From an uncultured Porphyromonadaceae bacterium (lineage in GTDB: Bacteria; Bacteroidota; Bacteroidia; Bacteroidales; Muribaculaceae), in assembly GCA_900540205.1 (NCBI GenBank), contig UQER01000009.1, positions 1 through 64,000 on the forward strand: a stretch of 64,000 nt of DNA, written 5' to 3'. The position numbers and the translations under genes are program-made. Numbering within the stretch: the first letter of the stretch is position 1; each line of letters starts with the position of its first letter. The notes under the pieces are model-generated. The model worked only from the letters and a program-made list of their open reading frames with translations, made no database searches and had not been told where the DNA came from. This document shows positions 18,787 to 28,417 of this stretch, piece by piece.

Positions 18787-19125
18787 ATGAGAATGTTGAA
18801 CAGGAATATAGCAACGCTGCTTATAGGTGTTTTCGCTTTCTTTTTTTGCGGGAACACAGTGTTCATACATTCCCATGTGGTCAACGGCGCCCGCGTGGTG
18901 CATTCGCACCCGTTTTTACCGGGCGACCATCACGGCCATACACAGAATGCCCTGCATTTCATCGCGGCCTACAATCTTATGGCCGCCACAATGGAATGCG
19001 GAGAGACTGTGCATCTGCAGCAGCCCGCACGTGTATTGCAGGGTTGTGTGGAGTTGCAGCCGGTAATGGACTGTGCGCCGGCTCTCACCGATGTACGTCC
19101 CGTACGCGGCCCTCCCTCATGTTGA
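18787..19125 (+). CDS. Small histidine-rich membrane-anchored protein upstream of a TonB receptor
   Basis: 112 aa. One N-terminal hydrophobic segment (about 9-27) is followed by a histidine cluster: HSHVV, VVHSHPF and DHHGHTQNALHF (about 29-58). The C-terminal part has Cys near 76, 86 and 94 and ends in VRGPPSC. No named family recognised. The His-rich, Cys-containing exported segment next to a TonB-dependent receptor suggests handling of a transition metal (Zn, Cu or Ni); this is inference. A second in-frame ATG at 18793 is an equally possible start. Confidence 0.7.
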   Translation: MRMLNRNIATLLIGVFAFFFCGNTVFIHSHVVNGARVVHSHPFLPGDHHGHTQNALHFIAAYNLMAATMECGETVHLQQPARVLQGCVELQPVMDCAPALTDVRPVRGPPSC

Positions 19126-19239
19126 TAATTCCAGACACTATAAAAATTAAACCGGATGCCAGGTTGCACCACGCGTGATGCGGTTATGCAGCTTCAGGTC
19201 CGGTTCACAGGATTATCAACCAAAATTCCAGCACAACAC

Positions 19240-21555
19240 ATGACAAGACATATTCTTATGTCGGCATTCACAGCAATGTCGGCACTTATGGCATATGCAG
19301 CTCCTGCAGGCGCCTCGGCCACGCCTTCGGATGCAAATATCACAGGCCATGTAATCGACAGTTCCACAGGCGAGCATCTTGCTTACTGCACTGTAAGGAT
19401 TGACGGTACCTCGATTGCCACACTCACCGATGCCTCCGGTCATTACACCATCCGTGACCTTAAGCCTGGAAATTATGAGGTTGTGGCATCGTTCGTGGGC
19501 TATAAATCAGTGACACATAAAGTCGATGCCGAGCGCGACCGTACCATAGAGGTGAATTTTGACCTATCGCCCGACGCTTTCATGCTCGATCAGGTGGTGG
19601 TCACTGCGAGCAAGAGCGAACAGAAACGCCGCAACAGTCCGTCACTTGTGAGTGTCGCCTCGGCCAAGCTGCTCGAACAGGTGAGCGCCTGTTCGCTGGC
19701 CGACGGTCTGAGCTTCCAGCCCGGTGTGCGTGTAGAGAACGATTGCCAGAACTGTGGTTTCACGCAGGTGCGCATCAACGGTCTCGACGGTCATTACTCC
19801 CAGATTCTGATGAATTCACGTCCGGTGTTCTCGGCGCTTGCCGGGGTGTACGGTCTCGAACAGATTCCGGCCAATATGATTGACCGGGTGGAGGTGATGC
19901 GCGGCGGCGGTTCGGCCCTGTTCGGCTCCTCGGCCATAGGCGGCACAATCAACATCATAACCCGCGACCCGGTGGTGAATTATGCCGAAGCCGCCCACAG
20001 CCTCACCTCAGTAGGCATCACCGGCAAACTCGACAACAACACCACGGTGAATGCATCGGTGGTGAACGGCAACAACCGTCTGGGGCTTTTTGTCTACGGG
20101 CAGAACCGCGTACGCGACGGTTACGACCACGACGGCGACGGTTTCACCGAAATAGCACAGCTTAAAACCCAGACCCTGGGTGCGCGCGCGTTCATGCGTC
20201 CGTCCGATGATACACGCCTGACGCTGGAATATCACGGCACGCACGAGTACCGCCGTGGTGGCGACAATCTTGACCTGCAGGCCCATCAGGCCATGGTGGC
20301 CGAGCAGGTGGACCACAACATCCACGGAGGCGAGGCGTCGTTCGACCTGTGGTCGCGCAGCCGTGCCGACCATCTCAATGTATTCGCCGCCCTGCAGAAC
20401 ACCAAACGCAACAGTTATTACGGCAGTGAGATGGATCCGAACGCCTACGGCACCACCCACGACCTCGTAATCAGTTCAGGCGCCCAATGGACCCACTCGT
20501 TCAGCCGCCTGTGGTTCATGCCCTCCGAACTCATTGCCGGAGTGGAGTACAATCATAACTATCTGCATGATGTCACCCTGAGTTATGACCACAATGTGGT
20601 GCAACGCGTCAACATCTACAGCGGTTATCTGCAGAACGAATGGCGCGACGACCGTTGGGGATTCCTCATCGGCTGCCGCATCGACAAAAACTCACTGATC
20701 CGCAATGCAATCCTGTCGCCGCGCGCAAACATCCGTTTCAATCCGTCGGATAATTTCAATTTCCGTCTGTCCTACTCCACCGGATTCCGCTCGCCGCAGG
20801 CTTATGCCGAGGATTTCCACGTGGCCGTGGTAGGCGGTGAGCGTCTGGTCACCGTTCTGGCTCCGGGTCTGACACATGAGAAAAGCAACAGTTTCAGCGG
20901 TTCGGCCGACATGTATCACCGTTTCGGCAATGTGCAGACAAATCTGATGATCGAAGGTTTCTACACCGACCTGCGCGATGTGTTCGCCCTGCGCAAGCTT
21001 GACGAACCCGACGATCAGGGCAATGCCGTGCTCGAGCGTTACAACGGTTCGGGCGCCACGGTGTGGGGCGTGAACGTCGAGGCGAAAGCCTCGTTTCCTG
21101 CAAGGGTCGACCTGCAGGCCGGTCTGACATGGCAGCGGAGCCGCTACAAAACTCCGGAATACTGGAGTGAGAACCCGGCGGTGGCTCCGGAAAAGCGGAT
21201 GTTCCGCACCCCCGACCTCTATGGGTATCTGATGATAAGTTACAACATTACCCGCAGTTTCCGTGCATCGCTCAACGGCACCTACAGCGGTTCGATGCTC
21301 GTGCAGCACATGGAGGGATCTGGCACGCCGGTGGATGTGGCCGAGACAACGCCCGATTTCTTTGACCTCGGATTCAAGCTCAACTACGAGTTCAAGATAA
21401 TGCACAGCGGATGCATAGACCTGGGCATAGGCATCTCCAACATCTTCAACAGCTATCAGAAACATTTTGACCAGGGGTATCTGCGTGATTCGGGTTACAT
21501 CTACGGCCCGATGCTTCCGCGCAGCCTGTCGGCGTCCGTGCGGTTCCATATCTGA
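19240..21555 (+). CDS. TonB-dependent outer-membrane receptor, probably metal or metallophore uptake
   Basis: 771 aa from ATG 19240, where a proper signal peptide begins; the frame is open back to 19156. A carboxypeptidase-regulatory-like domain (about 38-115) is followed by the plug (VVVTASKSEQKRRNSPSLVS, then GGGSALFGSSAIGGTINIITRDP) and a 22-strand-type barrel ending in a terminal aromatic strand. The plug carries an unusual CxxC (NDCQNCGFTQVRINGL, about residues 167-182). This and the His-rich upstream neighbour point to a metal-related substrate. It could also take up a siderophore or cobalamin. Confidence 0.88.
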   Translation: MTRHILMSAFTAMSALMAYAAPAGASATPSDANITGHVIDSSTGEHLAYCTVRIDGTSIATLTDASGHYTIRDLKPGNYEVVASFVGYKSVTHKVDAERDRTIEVNFDLSPDAFMLDQVVVTASKSEQKRRNSPSLVSVASAKLLEQVSACSLADGLSFQPGVRVENDCQNCGFTQVRINGLDGHYSQILMNSRPVFSALAGVYGLEQIPANMIDRVEVMRGGGSALFGSSAIGGTINIITRDPVVNYAEAAHSLTSVGITGKLDNNTTVNASVVNGNNRLGLFVYGQNRVRDGYDHDGDGFTEIAQLKTQTLGARAFMRPSDDTRLTLEYHGTHEYRRGGDNLDLQAHQAMVAEQVDHNIHGGEASFDLWSRSRADHLNVFAALQNTKRNSYYGSEMDPNAYGTTHDLVISSGAQWTHSFSRLWFMPSELIAGVEYNHNYLHDVTLSYDHNVVQRVNIYSGYLQNEWRDDRWGFLIGCRIDKNSLIRNAILSPRANIRFNPSDNFNFRLSYSTGFRSPQAYAEDFHVAVVGGERLVTVLAPGLTHEKSNSFSGSADMYHRFGNVQTNLMIEGFYTDLRDVFALRKLDEPDDQGNAVLERYNGSGATVWGVNVEAKASFPARVDLQAGLTWQRSRYKTPEYWSENPAVAPEKRMFRTPDLYGYLMISYNITRSFRASLNGTYSGSMLVQHMEGSGTPVDVAETTPDFFDLGFKLNYEFKIMHSGCIDLGIGISNIFNSYQKHFDQGYLRDSGYIYGPMLPRSLSASVRFHI

Positions 21556-21608
21556 TTTTTGATTTGAATTTTCCTGTGCAAATCGCGCGGATTTAGCGTA
21601 AATTGTGC

Positions 21609-21616
21609 TAAATTTG
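21609..21616 (+). promoter_or_regulatory. -7 box in front of ssb
   Basis: TAAATTTG lies 48 bp upstream of the ssb start. No convincing -33 element. Confidence 0.5.
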
Positions 21617-21663
21617 GATTTCAAACAAATAAGTAGCTGTAAAACATTAAACCAGCCTGTCGC

Positions 21664-22002
21664 ATGTCGGTAAATAAAGTGATACTTGTGGGAAATGTGG
21701 GGAGGAATCCGGAGATAAAATATGTCGGGAGCCGTCCGTATGCCACCTTCTCGCTTGCCACGTCCGACCCCGCCTATACCACAGCACAGGGTGTGCAGGT
21801 GCCCGAACGCACCGAATGGCACAACATAGTGATGTGGGACCGCCATGCCGAGACGGCTGAACGCTACATCACAAAAGGCACAAAGCTATATATCGAAGGG
21901 AAATTGCGCACGCGGGCATGGCAGGACGCCAATGCCATAAAGCGGTCGGTTACGGAGATTGTGGTCGACACGTTCGACATCCTCTCCCGTCCGCAGCAAT
22001 GA
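21664..22002 (+). CDS. ssb: Single-stranded DNA-binding protein, short form without acidic tail
   Basis: 112 aa, one OB fold: MSVNKVILVGNVGRNPEIKY, YATFSLATSD, TEWHNIVMWDRHAETAERYITKGTKLYIEGKLRTRAW. It binds ssDNA in replication, repair or recombination. It stops directly after the OB fold (FDILSRPQQ) and lacks the Gly/Pro linker and acidic DDxPF tip through which canonical SSB recruits partners. It is therefore probably a secondary paralogue. Own promoter; 69 bp before the OPT transporter. Confidence 0.88.
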   Translation: MSVNKVILVGNVGRNPEIKYVGSRPYATFSLATSDPAYTTAQGVQVPERTEWHNIVMWDRHAETAERYITKGTKLYIEGKLRTRAWQDANAIKRSVTEIVVDTFDILSRPQQ

Positions 22003-22071
22003 TGCCGCCCGTACCGCAGCCGCAACACAGCATGTTGCCGAAAAATGACAATAAATTTATAAATTCACGAT

Positions 22072-24075
22072 ATGGAAAAAAGTAAAACCGCTATGCCGCC
22101 CGCACCCGAGGCGGAGGGATTCGCCAACGATGTGGATCCTGTGGAACTGCCCGAAAACGCGTTCCGCGAACTCGGCGCCGATGAGCAATACCGCCCGCTG
22201 ATGCATCCGGCGCGCCAGTACCGTGAGGTCACGGTCTATTCCGTGCTGATGGGTCTGGTGCTCTGCGTCATCTTCAGCGCCGCGGCTGCCTATCTCGGGC
22301 TTAAGGTTGGGCAGGTGTTCGAGGCCGCCATCCCCATCTCTATCATTGCAGTGGGTCTGTCGAGCGCCCTGAACAAGAAGAATGCCCTCGGGCAGAATGT
22401 AATCATACAGAGCATCGGAGCATGCTCTGGCGTGATTGTGGCGGGAGCCATTTTCACACTTCCGGCTCTCTACATCCTTCAGGCCAAGTATCCCGAGATT
22501 TCGGTGAACTTCTTCCAGATATTCCTCAGCTCTCTGCTCGGCGGTGTGCTCGGAATCCTGTTCTTCATCCCCTTCCGAAAATATTTCGTGAAGGACATGC
22601 ACGGCAAATACCCCTTCCCGGAGGCTACCGCCACCACTCAGGTACTCGCAAGCGGACAGACCGCCGGAGCTGCCGGCGGCTCACAGGCCAAGACTCTCGT
22701 CATAGCCTCGCTGATCGGTGGTATATACGACTATGTAGTTGAGATCTTCGGCTTCTGGGCCGGAACGCTCACAACCACGGTCGGGAGCTGGGGTGAAGCC
22801 ATTGCCGCAAAGACAAAGCTTGTGCTGAGCTGCAACACAGGAGCCGCCGTGCTCGGTCTGGGCTACATCATCGGCTTGCGTTACGCCTTCATCATCTGCG
22901 CCGGTTCGTTCTTTGTGTGGTGGGTGATTATCCCCCTGATGGGAACATACGGCAATGCAGAGATTGCGGCCATGAGCTCCAACGAGATTTTCAGCAATTA
23001 TGCCCGCATGATCGGTATCGGCGGTATCGCCATGGCCGGTGTCATCGGCATCGTCAAGTCGTGGCCCATCATCCGTCAGGCAGTCGGGCTTGCAGGCCGT
23101 GAGTTCAAGGGTGGTGCGGCAGCAGCCGAACGTCCGCAGCGCTGGCAGTGGGACATATCGATGAAGCACATAGTGTTCTTCATCGGTTTGGCCCTTGTTG
23201 CCGTGTTGCTGTTCTTCCGTTTCGGTGTCATCGACAGCTGGTGGCAGGCCATCATCGCATGGGTGGTGGTTACCCTTATCGCCTTCCTGTTCACCACCGT
23301 TGCGGCCAATGCCATCGCCATAGTGGGTTCAAATCCTGTTTCGGGCATGACGCTCATGACCCTTATCATAGCATCGGCCATCTTCGTGGCCATCGGTCTT
23401 AACGGAACTTCCGGCATTGTGGCCTCGATGGTTATCGGAGGTGTGGTTTGCACCGCACTCTCGATGGCCGGCGGCTTCGTCACCGACCTCAAGGTTGGAT
23501 ACTGGCTTGGCTCGACCCCACGCCGTCAGGAACAGTGGAAATTCCTCGGTACACTGGTGTCGGCAGCCACCGTCGGCGGTGTGATTCTGGTGCTCAACCA
23601 GGTGTACGGCTTCTCGGGTGAGAATGCCCTTGTGGCACCTCAGGCCAACGCCATGGCCAAGGTCATCGAGCCGCTAATGATGGGTGGCGACACCCCCTGG
23701 ATTCTTTACATGACCGGCGTTGTTCTCGCTCTGCTGCTCAACTGGCTCGGCGTTCCGGCCTTGGCATTCTGCCTGGGTATGTTCATACCCCTGTCGCTCA
23801 ATACACCGCTCCTTGTAGGCGGTGCCGTGGCATGGTTCGTGGGTAACAGCTCTAAGGACAAGAAAGTGAACGAGGCACGCCGCGACCGTGGCACACTCAT
23901 CTCCTCCGGCCTCATTGCCGGGGGCGCCCTGTTCGGTGTGTTTGCCGCCCTTACCCGCTTCTTCGGCTATGAATATGTATGTGGAGTGTCGGCCGGCATG
24001 TTGCAGGTCTATGGCCTCATCGCTTATGCGCTCCTCATAGCCTACCTCTGGTGGTCCTCCCTCCGCGCCAAATAA
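22072..24075 (+). CDS. OPT family oligopeptide or metal-chelate transporter
   Basis: 667 aa. A ~45-residue cytoplasmic N-terminus with LMHPARQYREVTVYSVLMG leads into about 15 membrane segments. The motif order is that of the bacterial OPT family: AAYLGLKVGQVFEAAIPISI, NVIIQSIGACSGVIVAGAIFTLPALYIL, KYPFPEATATTQVL and NPVSGMTLMTLI. Members import peptides or metal-peptide chelates by proton symport; the substrate is not decided by sequence. The last 24 codons and the stop are duplicated 5.1 kb downstream (29138-29225). Confidence 0.9.
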   Translation: MEKSKTAMPPAPEAEGFANDVDPVELPENAFRELGADEQYRPLMHPARQYREVTVYSVLMGLVLCVIFSAAAAYLGLKVGQVFEAAIPISIIAVGLSSALNKKNALGQNVIIQSIGACSGVIVAGAIFTLPALYILQAKYPEISVNFFQIFLSSLLGGVLGILFFIPFRKYFVKDMHGKYPFPEATATTQVLASGQTAGAAGGSQAKTLVIASLIGGIYDYVVEIFGFWAGTLTTTVGSWGEAIAAKTKLVLSCNTGAAVLGLGYIIGLRYAFIICAGSFFVWWVIIPLMGTYGNAEIAAMSSNEIFSNYARMIGIGGIAMAGVIGIVKSWPIIRQAVGLAGREFKGGAAAAERPQRWQWDISMKHIVFFIGLALVAVLLFFRFGVIDSWWQAIIAWVVVTLIAFLFTTVAANAIAIVGSNPVSGMTLMTLIIASAIFVAIGLNGTSGIVASMVIGGVVCTALSMAGGFVTDLKVGYWLGSTPRRQEQWKFLGTLVSAATVGGVILVLNQVYGFSGENALVAPQANAMAKVIEPLMMGGDTPWILYMTGVVLALLLNWLGVPALAFCLGMFIPLSLNTPLLVGGAVAWFVGNSSKDKKVNEARRDRGTLISSGLIAGGALFGVFAALTRFFGYEYVCGVSAGMLQVYGLIAYALLIAYLWWSSLRAK

Positions 24076-24082
24076 TCCCCTC
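23995..24082 (+). repeat. Left copy of an 88-bp direct repeat (3' end of the OPT gene)
   Basis: These 88 bp, covering the last OPT codons, the stop and seven following bases, recur at 29138-29225 with only four substitutions, all synonymous in the OPT reading frame. This copy is the functional gene end. Confidence 0.9.
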
Positions 24083-24167
24083 GCCACCCTTCGGTAGCAG
24101 ATTATTTGCCGCCCTCCGGACGCAAAAACTTCGCTACCAACAGACTGCATTGTCTGCACCCCATAAA

Positions 24168-24212
24168 ACCCACAGGGCTGATTCTTCACTTGCGAGAATC
24201 AGCCCTGTGGGT
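24168..24212. terminator. Bidirectional terminator after the OPT gene
   Basis: A perfect 18-bp stem (24168-24185 with 24195-24212) has a 9-nt loop. It separates the converging OPT gene and the 798-aa gene. The minus-strand exit runs into TTTTATGG. Nearly the same stem occurs at 29288-29330. Confidence 0.85.
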
Positions 24213-24303
24213 CTGTTATTATGCCATAATATTAATGGTTTGTGTCACATCATTATATCGGACAATCGTTGGTTTTGTCTGAATAAATTCCTGTAGAATC
24301 AGA

Positions 24304-26700
24304 TTAATTAATATGATGGAGAGTCAAGGACGGTTGGAAGAGAGTTCCAGCAATCCTTGATTTGGATTCACTTATTTGCATTATGGGCATAATGTCAAGA
24401 TTCGGAACGTCAGGCAACTTTGTTCTGGAGATTCGTGCCCCGTTCGGCTGCTGATATGATACGGCTTGCTCAACTTCTGCCGGGAAATGGATTCTGCATG
24501 GTTGTTTTGCTGAATATAGATCAGACCCTATCCATATTGTCGGACAAAGAATTTCTACGATATTATTGGCAAATGTGGATTGGGCGTATTGGCTGTTTGC
24601 CATGGCATCGATAATGTCCTGTATGGAAGCGTCAGGATATTCTGCAAGCATTTCTCCTTCTATATTGCTGATAATTAATTCTTTGTTGATTGGGCTTGGT
24701 GTAAAACCGGAACGTTGTGGCGTTACAAATACATACCCATCATAGATGTGGAACTGTATCAGAGCCATGTCTGCGAGGGCTCCTGTTGTGTTCTGCTCAG
24801 CATAGGGGCATGCGGTCTGTTTCGACCACGGTTTATCGATGGCATAAAGTGTCGGATCGGTTCTGGATTGATAAAGGTCTACATTCCAGGAATTGTCTGC
24901 AGCTGCTGCCGGCGCTCCTTCCTCCAGCACGCCGGCTATCCAACCGTCTTCGAAGAGAGTCTGGCCGAGATATGTCCATTTGTCAGGAGAAAAGTCCTTG
25001 ATGTATAGATTGTCGGAGGCAGATCCGATAACATTGCCGTCAGTGTCAAAAAGCACAGATACCACTCTCAAATCGCCTGAGAGAGAAGTGTTGAGAATGA
25101 AGGAGCCTTCCCGGGAGTTATTGCAGGATACAGGCGTAATCTGTCCGGAGTTTTCCACTATGTAATCAACTGCACTCTCAACACTCAGCTCCGTGACAAT
25201 GGATTTTATATTGTCAGCCTTGTGTCTGGCCTGAGTGTACTTCACAATGACATCTTTGGTTCCATCGCCTTTGTCTGCAATTTCGGTTACTTTTGTTGTA
25301 ATGGGTGCGACATAAGGTTTGTCAAACTCAGGACCTTCATGTACGAAATACTCGTTGCCAACGATGTAATATCGACCTGGAATCTCTTTGGGGTAATATA
25401 TCACATGGAGTTTCATTACTCCGTTTTCAGGCGAATAATAACTCGGCTCGGTGGGAATCTGACGGATATTCTCGGAAAACCAGTCTGTTGTGGCAACACA
25501 AAGCGTATTTCCGTCACCTACATCAGTTGTCATCTCCGTTTCAGGGATATATACATCTATATTGTTGTCGGCATTGCGGTTGTAAATATTGTCGGCTGTG
25601 ACAACGATTGCGTCCGGTGCGCCTATAGTTATGCGGTAAGTTGCACCCATTACTCCCTCTGAAGGATTGTATCTTACGGACAGGTCAGCAGGGTAATCAC
25701 CGGCATAGAGAATGCTATGCAGTTCTCCTGACGTTACTTCTGATTCTAATCCGGAGAACTCGTATATGGTGAAATAATTTGAGGAAACGGCAGTTGCGTC
25801 ACCGATTATATTTCCCTCGAAATCATATGCCTTATATACTATCATTACGCCGCAATGCTCCGCATCCGGTTCAACCGTGAAAATGGTGGCTGGATTATCG
25901 GAAATAGAAAATCTGGTGCCACCTTCGCTGTTGAGCTTTTCTGTGAGACGGGTTTGAAGATTGTCATCATATCCGGCAACGGCATCCCAGCAGGCCTCGA
26001 TATGATCCACAATACCATCGTATGTAGAAGCCTGAATGTTTGCGGAAAATTTATTGTTGTCGGTTGTGATTTCATACTTGAAGTTAACCGGGGCATAATA
26101 AGGTGCCGTAATGTATTCAACTGCGGCTGAACTGAATGTCTTGCCGTCTTGATAATCAGGGGCGTAATACACCACATCAAGACGCATCAGATAGTATGAG
26201 TCGTAATACGACAGCTTTCTGGCCACGTATTCCTGGCCAAGCACATCGGCATTGTAGTGATCGGCGTCTGCAATCCATATCTCGCCGTACTCCGGGTGAT
26301 GGTAGCCGGTTGACTGGCATGGAATTTCCAGGTTAACCCCGGCGTATGTCTGGACACCTCGTAGAGTAATGGATCTGCATCCGTTGCCCCAGCCTGAGAT
26401 GACAATCGTGTGGTCTGTAGGATTGTTGGCCACATATCGGTCCGTCACTTTGACATTGTGGTCAATATTTGTGAATAACGACTTATGGTACCACCGGGCA
26501 TTGTCCCAGAGGTTTTCGGTCAGATAATTGTCAACGGGTGTTTCGGGGATTTCCTCAAGTTGGAGAAAACTGAATTCATCCACAGCGTCGGTATCGATAT
26601 ATCTCACAGTGCCATCCTTCATCTCTACCTTCATAATGATGGTCTGTGCACAGACCATCAGCACGGTCAAAGACAGCAGTGACAATAGAAGTTTTTTCAT
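24304..26700 (-). CDS. Large secreted protein of unknown function in the AT-rich island
   Basis: 798 aa with a Sec signal peptide (MKKLLLSLLSLTVLMVCAQ). Right after it comes VEMKDGTVRYIDTDAVDEFSF, a short motif also found at the start of the other two proteins of this block. The remainder is beta-rich with tandem ~90-120-residue segments (for example VEYITAPYYAPVNFKYEI, YSPENGVMKLHVIYYPKEIPG, APITTKVTEIADKGDGTKDVIVKYT), suggesting several Ig/FN3-like modules. No catalytic motif and no clear T9SS sorting domain at the C-terminus. Last gene of a three-gene operon. Codons are AT-richer than in the flanking genes. Confidence 0.75.
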   Translation of the reverse strand: MKKLLLSLLSLTVLMVCAQTIIMKVEMKDGTVRYIDTDAVDEFSFLQLEEIPETPVDNYLTENLWDNARWYHKSLFTNIDHNVKVTDRYVANNPTDHTIVISGWGNGCRSITLRGVQTYAGVNLEIPCQSTGYHHPEYGEIWIADADHYNADVLGQEYVARKLSYYDSYYLMRLDVVYYAPDYQDGKTFSSAAVEYITAPYYAPVNFKYEITTDNNKFSANIQASTYDGIVDHIEACWDAVAGYDDNLQTRLTEKLNSEGGTRFSISDNPATIFTVEPDAEHCGVMIVYKAYDFEGNIIGDATAVSSNYFTIYEFSGLESEVTSGELHSILYAGDYPADLSVRYNPSEGVMGATYRITIGAPDAIVVTADNIYNRNADNNIDVYIPETEMTTDVGDGNTLCVATTDWFSENIRQIPTEPSYYSPENGVMKLHVIYYPKEIPGRYYIVGNEYFVHEGPEFDKPYVAPITTKVTEIADKGDGTKDVIVKYTQARHKADNIKSIVTELSVESAVDYIVENSGQITPVSCNNSREGSFILNTSLSGDLRVVSVLFDTDGNVIGSASDNLYIKDFSPDKWTYLGQTLFEDGWIAGVLEEGAPAAAADNSWNVDLYQSRTDPTLYAIDKPWSKQTACPYAEQNTTGALADMALIQFHIYDGYVFVTPQRSGFTPSPINKELIISNIEGEMLAEYPDASIQDIIDAMANSQYAQSTFANNIVEILCPTIWIGSDLYSAKQPCRIHFPAEVEQAVSYQQPNGARISRTKLPDVPNLDIMPIMQISESKSRIAGTLFQPSLTLHHIN

Positions 26701-26735
26701 ATTAAAAATGTGTTGAGTAGTGAAGAAGGTGTTTG

Positions 26736-28379
26736 TTATTCGTTCCAGTTGCCGGCCGGCCCATAAACCGGGAGTGCAGATTCTTGTTCATAGTCGAAGC
26801 CTTCCACTTGGGGAGCGACTTTAGGATAACGGCAGAGCATGAACTTGGAATTGCCACGGATACGCAGGATATAACGGTCAGGTACAGCCTCATCGCCGAA
26901 GCGGTCCATGTCGAGCTGCAGGCGCAGTTTGTCAAAGTACACAAGGCCCTCGCCCCAGAACTCGGCACGACGCTGCCAGATGATTTCGTTCTGGAGCGTC
27001 TTGGCATCGGTGGCTTGGCAAGAATAGCCCGGATTACGATAAGTGGCAACAAAATCGGTAAGAACATTGCGTGCCTCATCAACATTTCCAGACATGGCCA
27101 GACCTTCTGCCCGGATGAGATACATCTCCTCTATTCGCATCAAAGGGATATCGGATGCAGGAACCGGATGCACCACCCGCCCCTGATAGTTGTCGAATTT
27201 AACGTTGAGATATGGCATACGGGGAGTCTCGTAAGACAAATTGACAACCTTCTGTTGGGCCGGAGTGAGGTTCTTGTTTTTACCGGATTCATCGGTAAAC
27301 CACATGCGCCGCACATCATTGCCTTGCGCCTCAAGATACTGATGGAGCGCTTTTCCGCAGCATTTGGGCACGGCGAAATTGCAGTATCCTCCATCGAATA
27401 TCGAACAGATCTGCGAGGTAAAATTACAAACATTATTTTTGGTGGATGCATCGTCGGGATTAATGGTAATAGCCCACATCCAGTTGCCGAGCTTTGCATC
27501 GTTGAAACCTGGATAGGCAGCGGCAGCAGGCAGAAGCGGGCGCCCTGAGGATGCCTCTATCGCCATGGAGGCATCAGCTGCAGCGTCGGCGTAGCGGTGC
27601 ATCGTCAGCTTGTAGCGGGCACGAAGGCCATAGGCCGCCCCCAGGTTGATATACCGCTTTGCCACGGTCACGTTGATGTGCGCGGGATCCATGGATATCT
27701 CCTTCAGATTGTCTATTGCAAGATTGATGTCGGCCAAAATGGCGGAATACACATCTTCAACCGTTGAAAGCGGATATGTGCCGTCGCGTCCGGAGTTTTC
27801 CGGAAGAATGACTATCCCCGGGGCTTGCGGCGCAAAATGGTAGTTGGGGGCATACATCTGCACCAGATTCCAATATGCCCATGAACGTAGGGCATGTGCC
27901 TGAGCCAAAAGCAGACGGCTTTCTTCTGACGAGGCGGCGTGGTTGCTGATTATCGAATTGCAGCCGTGAATAGTGGAGTACATCATGGCCCACATATAGC
28001 CTGTCGGATGATATAGCGGTGACTGGGTATTGAATATGCACCATTCTCTAAACCAATTGTAGCCGCTGTCGGGGACGTTCATATCCTCTGTCATACAGTC
28101 GAGCCCTATCAGGATGCCTCCGTAGCCGATGGCGAAATGGCCATTGTAAAACGTGAGAATTTCTTTCAGAAAATCGAAGCGTTCATTGACTAACGTGTAA
28201 AGCTCGCTGCCGGTATCCACGCCGCGTGCAAACGAGATTCGGGCGATGTCGTCGGCAGGTATGTAGTCAACGATTCCATCGTTGTATTGTATCCGGACAA
28301 CTTCGCGGGGATCTGCCTGGGCGAAAATACCTGCGGTCAGTGCGATGGCCGTTGTAATTGTTTTAAATGTATTGTTCAT
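26736..28379 (-). CDS. SusD/RagB-like protein without lipobox and without a SusC partner
   Basis: 547 aa. After a signal peptide ending near FAQA/DP it has RIQYNDGIVDYIPADDIARISF, the motif shared with its neighbours, then a SusD fold. Supporting segments are AQAHALRSWAYWNLVQMYAPNYHF, LSTVEDVYSAILADINLAIDNL, RYINLGAAYGLRARYKLTMHRYADAAADASMAIE, LMRIEEMYLIRAEGLAMSG and IIWQRRAEFWGEGLVYFDKLRL. SusD proteins are normally lipoproteins lying on a SusC TonB channel. Here no lipobox Cys follows the signal peptide and no susC is within the island. It may be a secreted glycan- or peptide-binding protein with a changed job. Confidence 0.85.
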   Translation of the reverse strand: MNNTFKTITTAIALTAGIFAQADPREVVRIQYNDGIVDYIPADDIARISFARGVDTGSELYTLVNERFDFLKEILTFYNGHFAIGYGGILIGLDCMTEDMNVPDSGYNWFREWCIFNTQSPLYHPTGYMWAMMYSTIHGCNSIISNHAASSEESRLLLAQAHALRSWAYWNLVQMYAPNYHFAPQAPGIVILPENSGRDGTYPLSTVEDVYSAILADINLAIDNLKEISMDPAHINVTVAKRYINLGAAYGLRARYKLTMHRYADAAADASMAIEASSGRPLLPAAAAYPGFNDAKLGNWMWAITINPDDASTKNNVCNFTSQICSIFDGGYCNFAVPKCCGKALHQYLEAQGNDVRRMWFTDESGKNKNLTPAQQKVVNLSYETPRMPYLNVKFDNYQGRVVHPVPASDIPLMRIEEMYLIRAEGLAMSGNVDEARNVLTDFVATYRNPGYSCQATDAKTLQNEIIWQRRAEFWGEGLVYFDKLRLQLDMDRFGDEAVPDRYILRIRGNSKFMLCRYPKVAPQVEGFDYEQESALPVYGPAGNWNE

Positions 28380-28417
28380 AAGTATAATCTAAATCATTAA
28401 AAAACCTGTGTGTCTGT

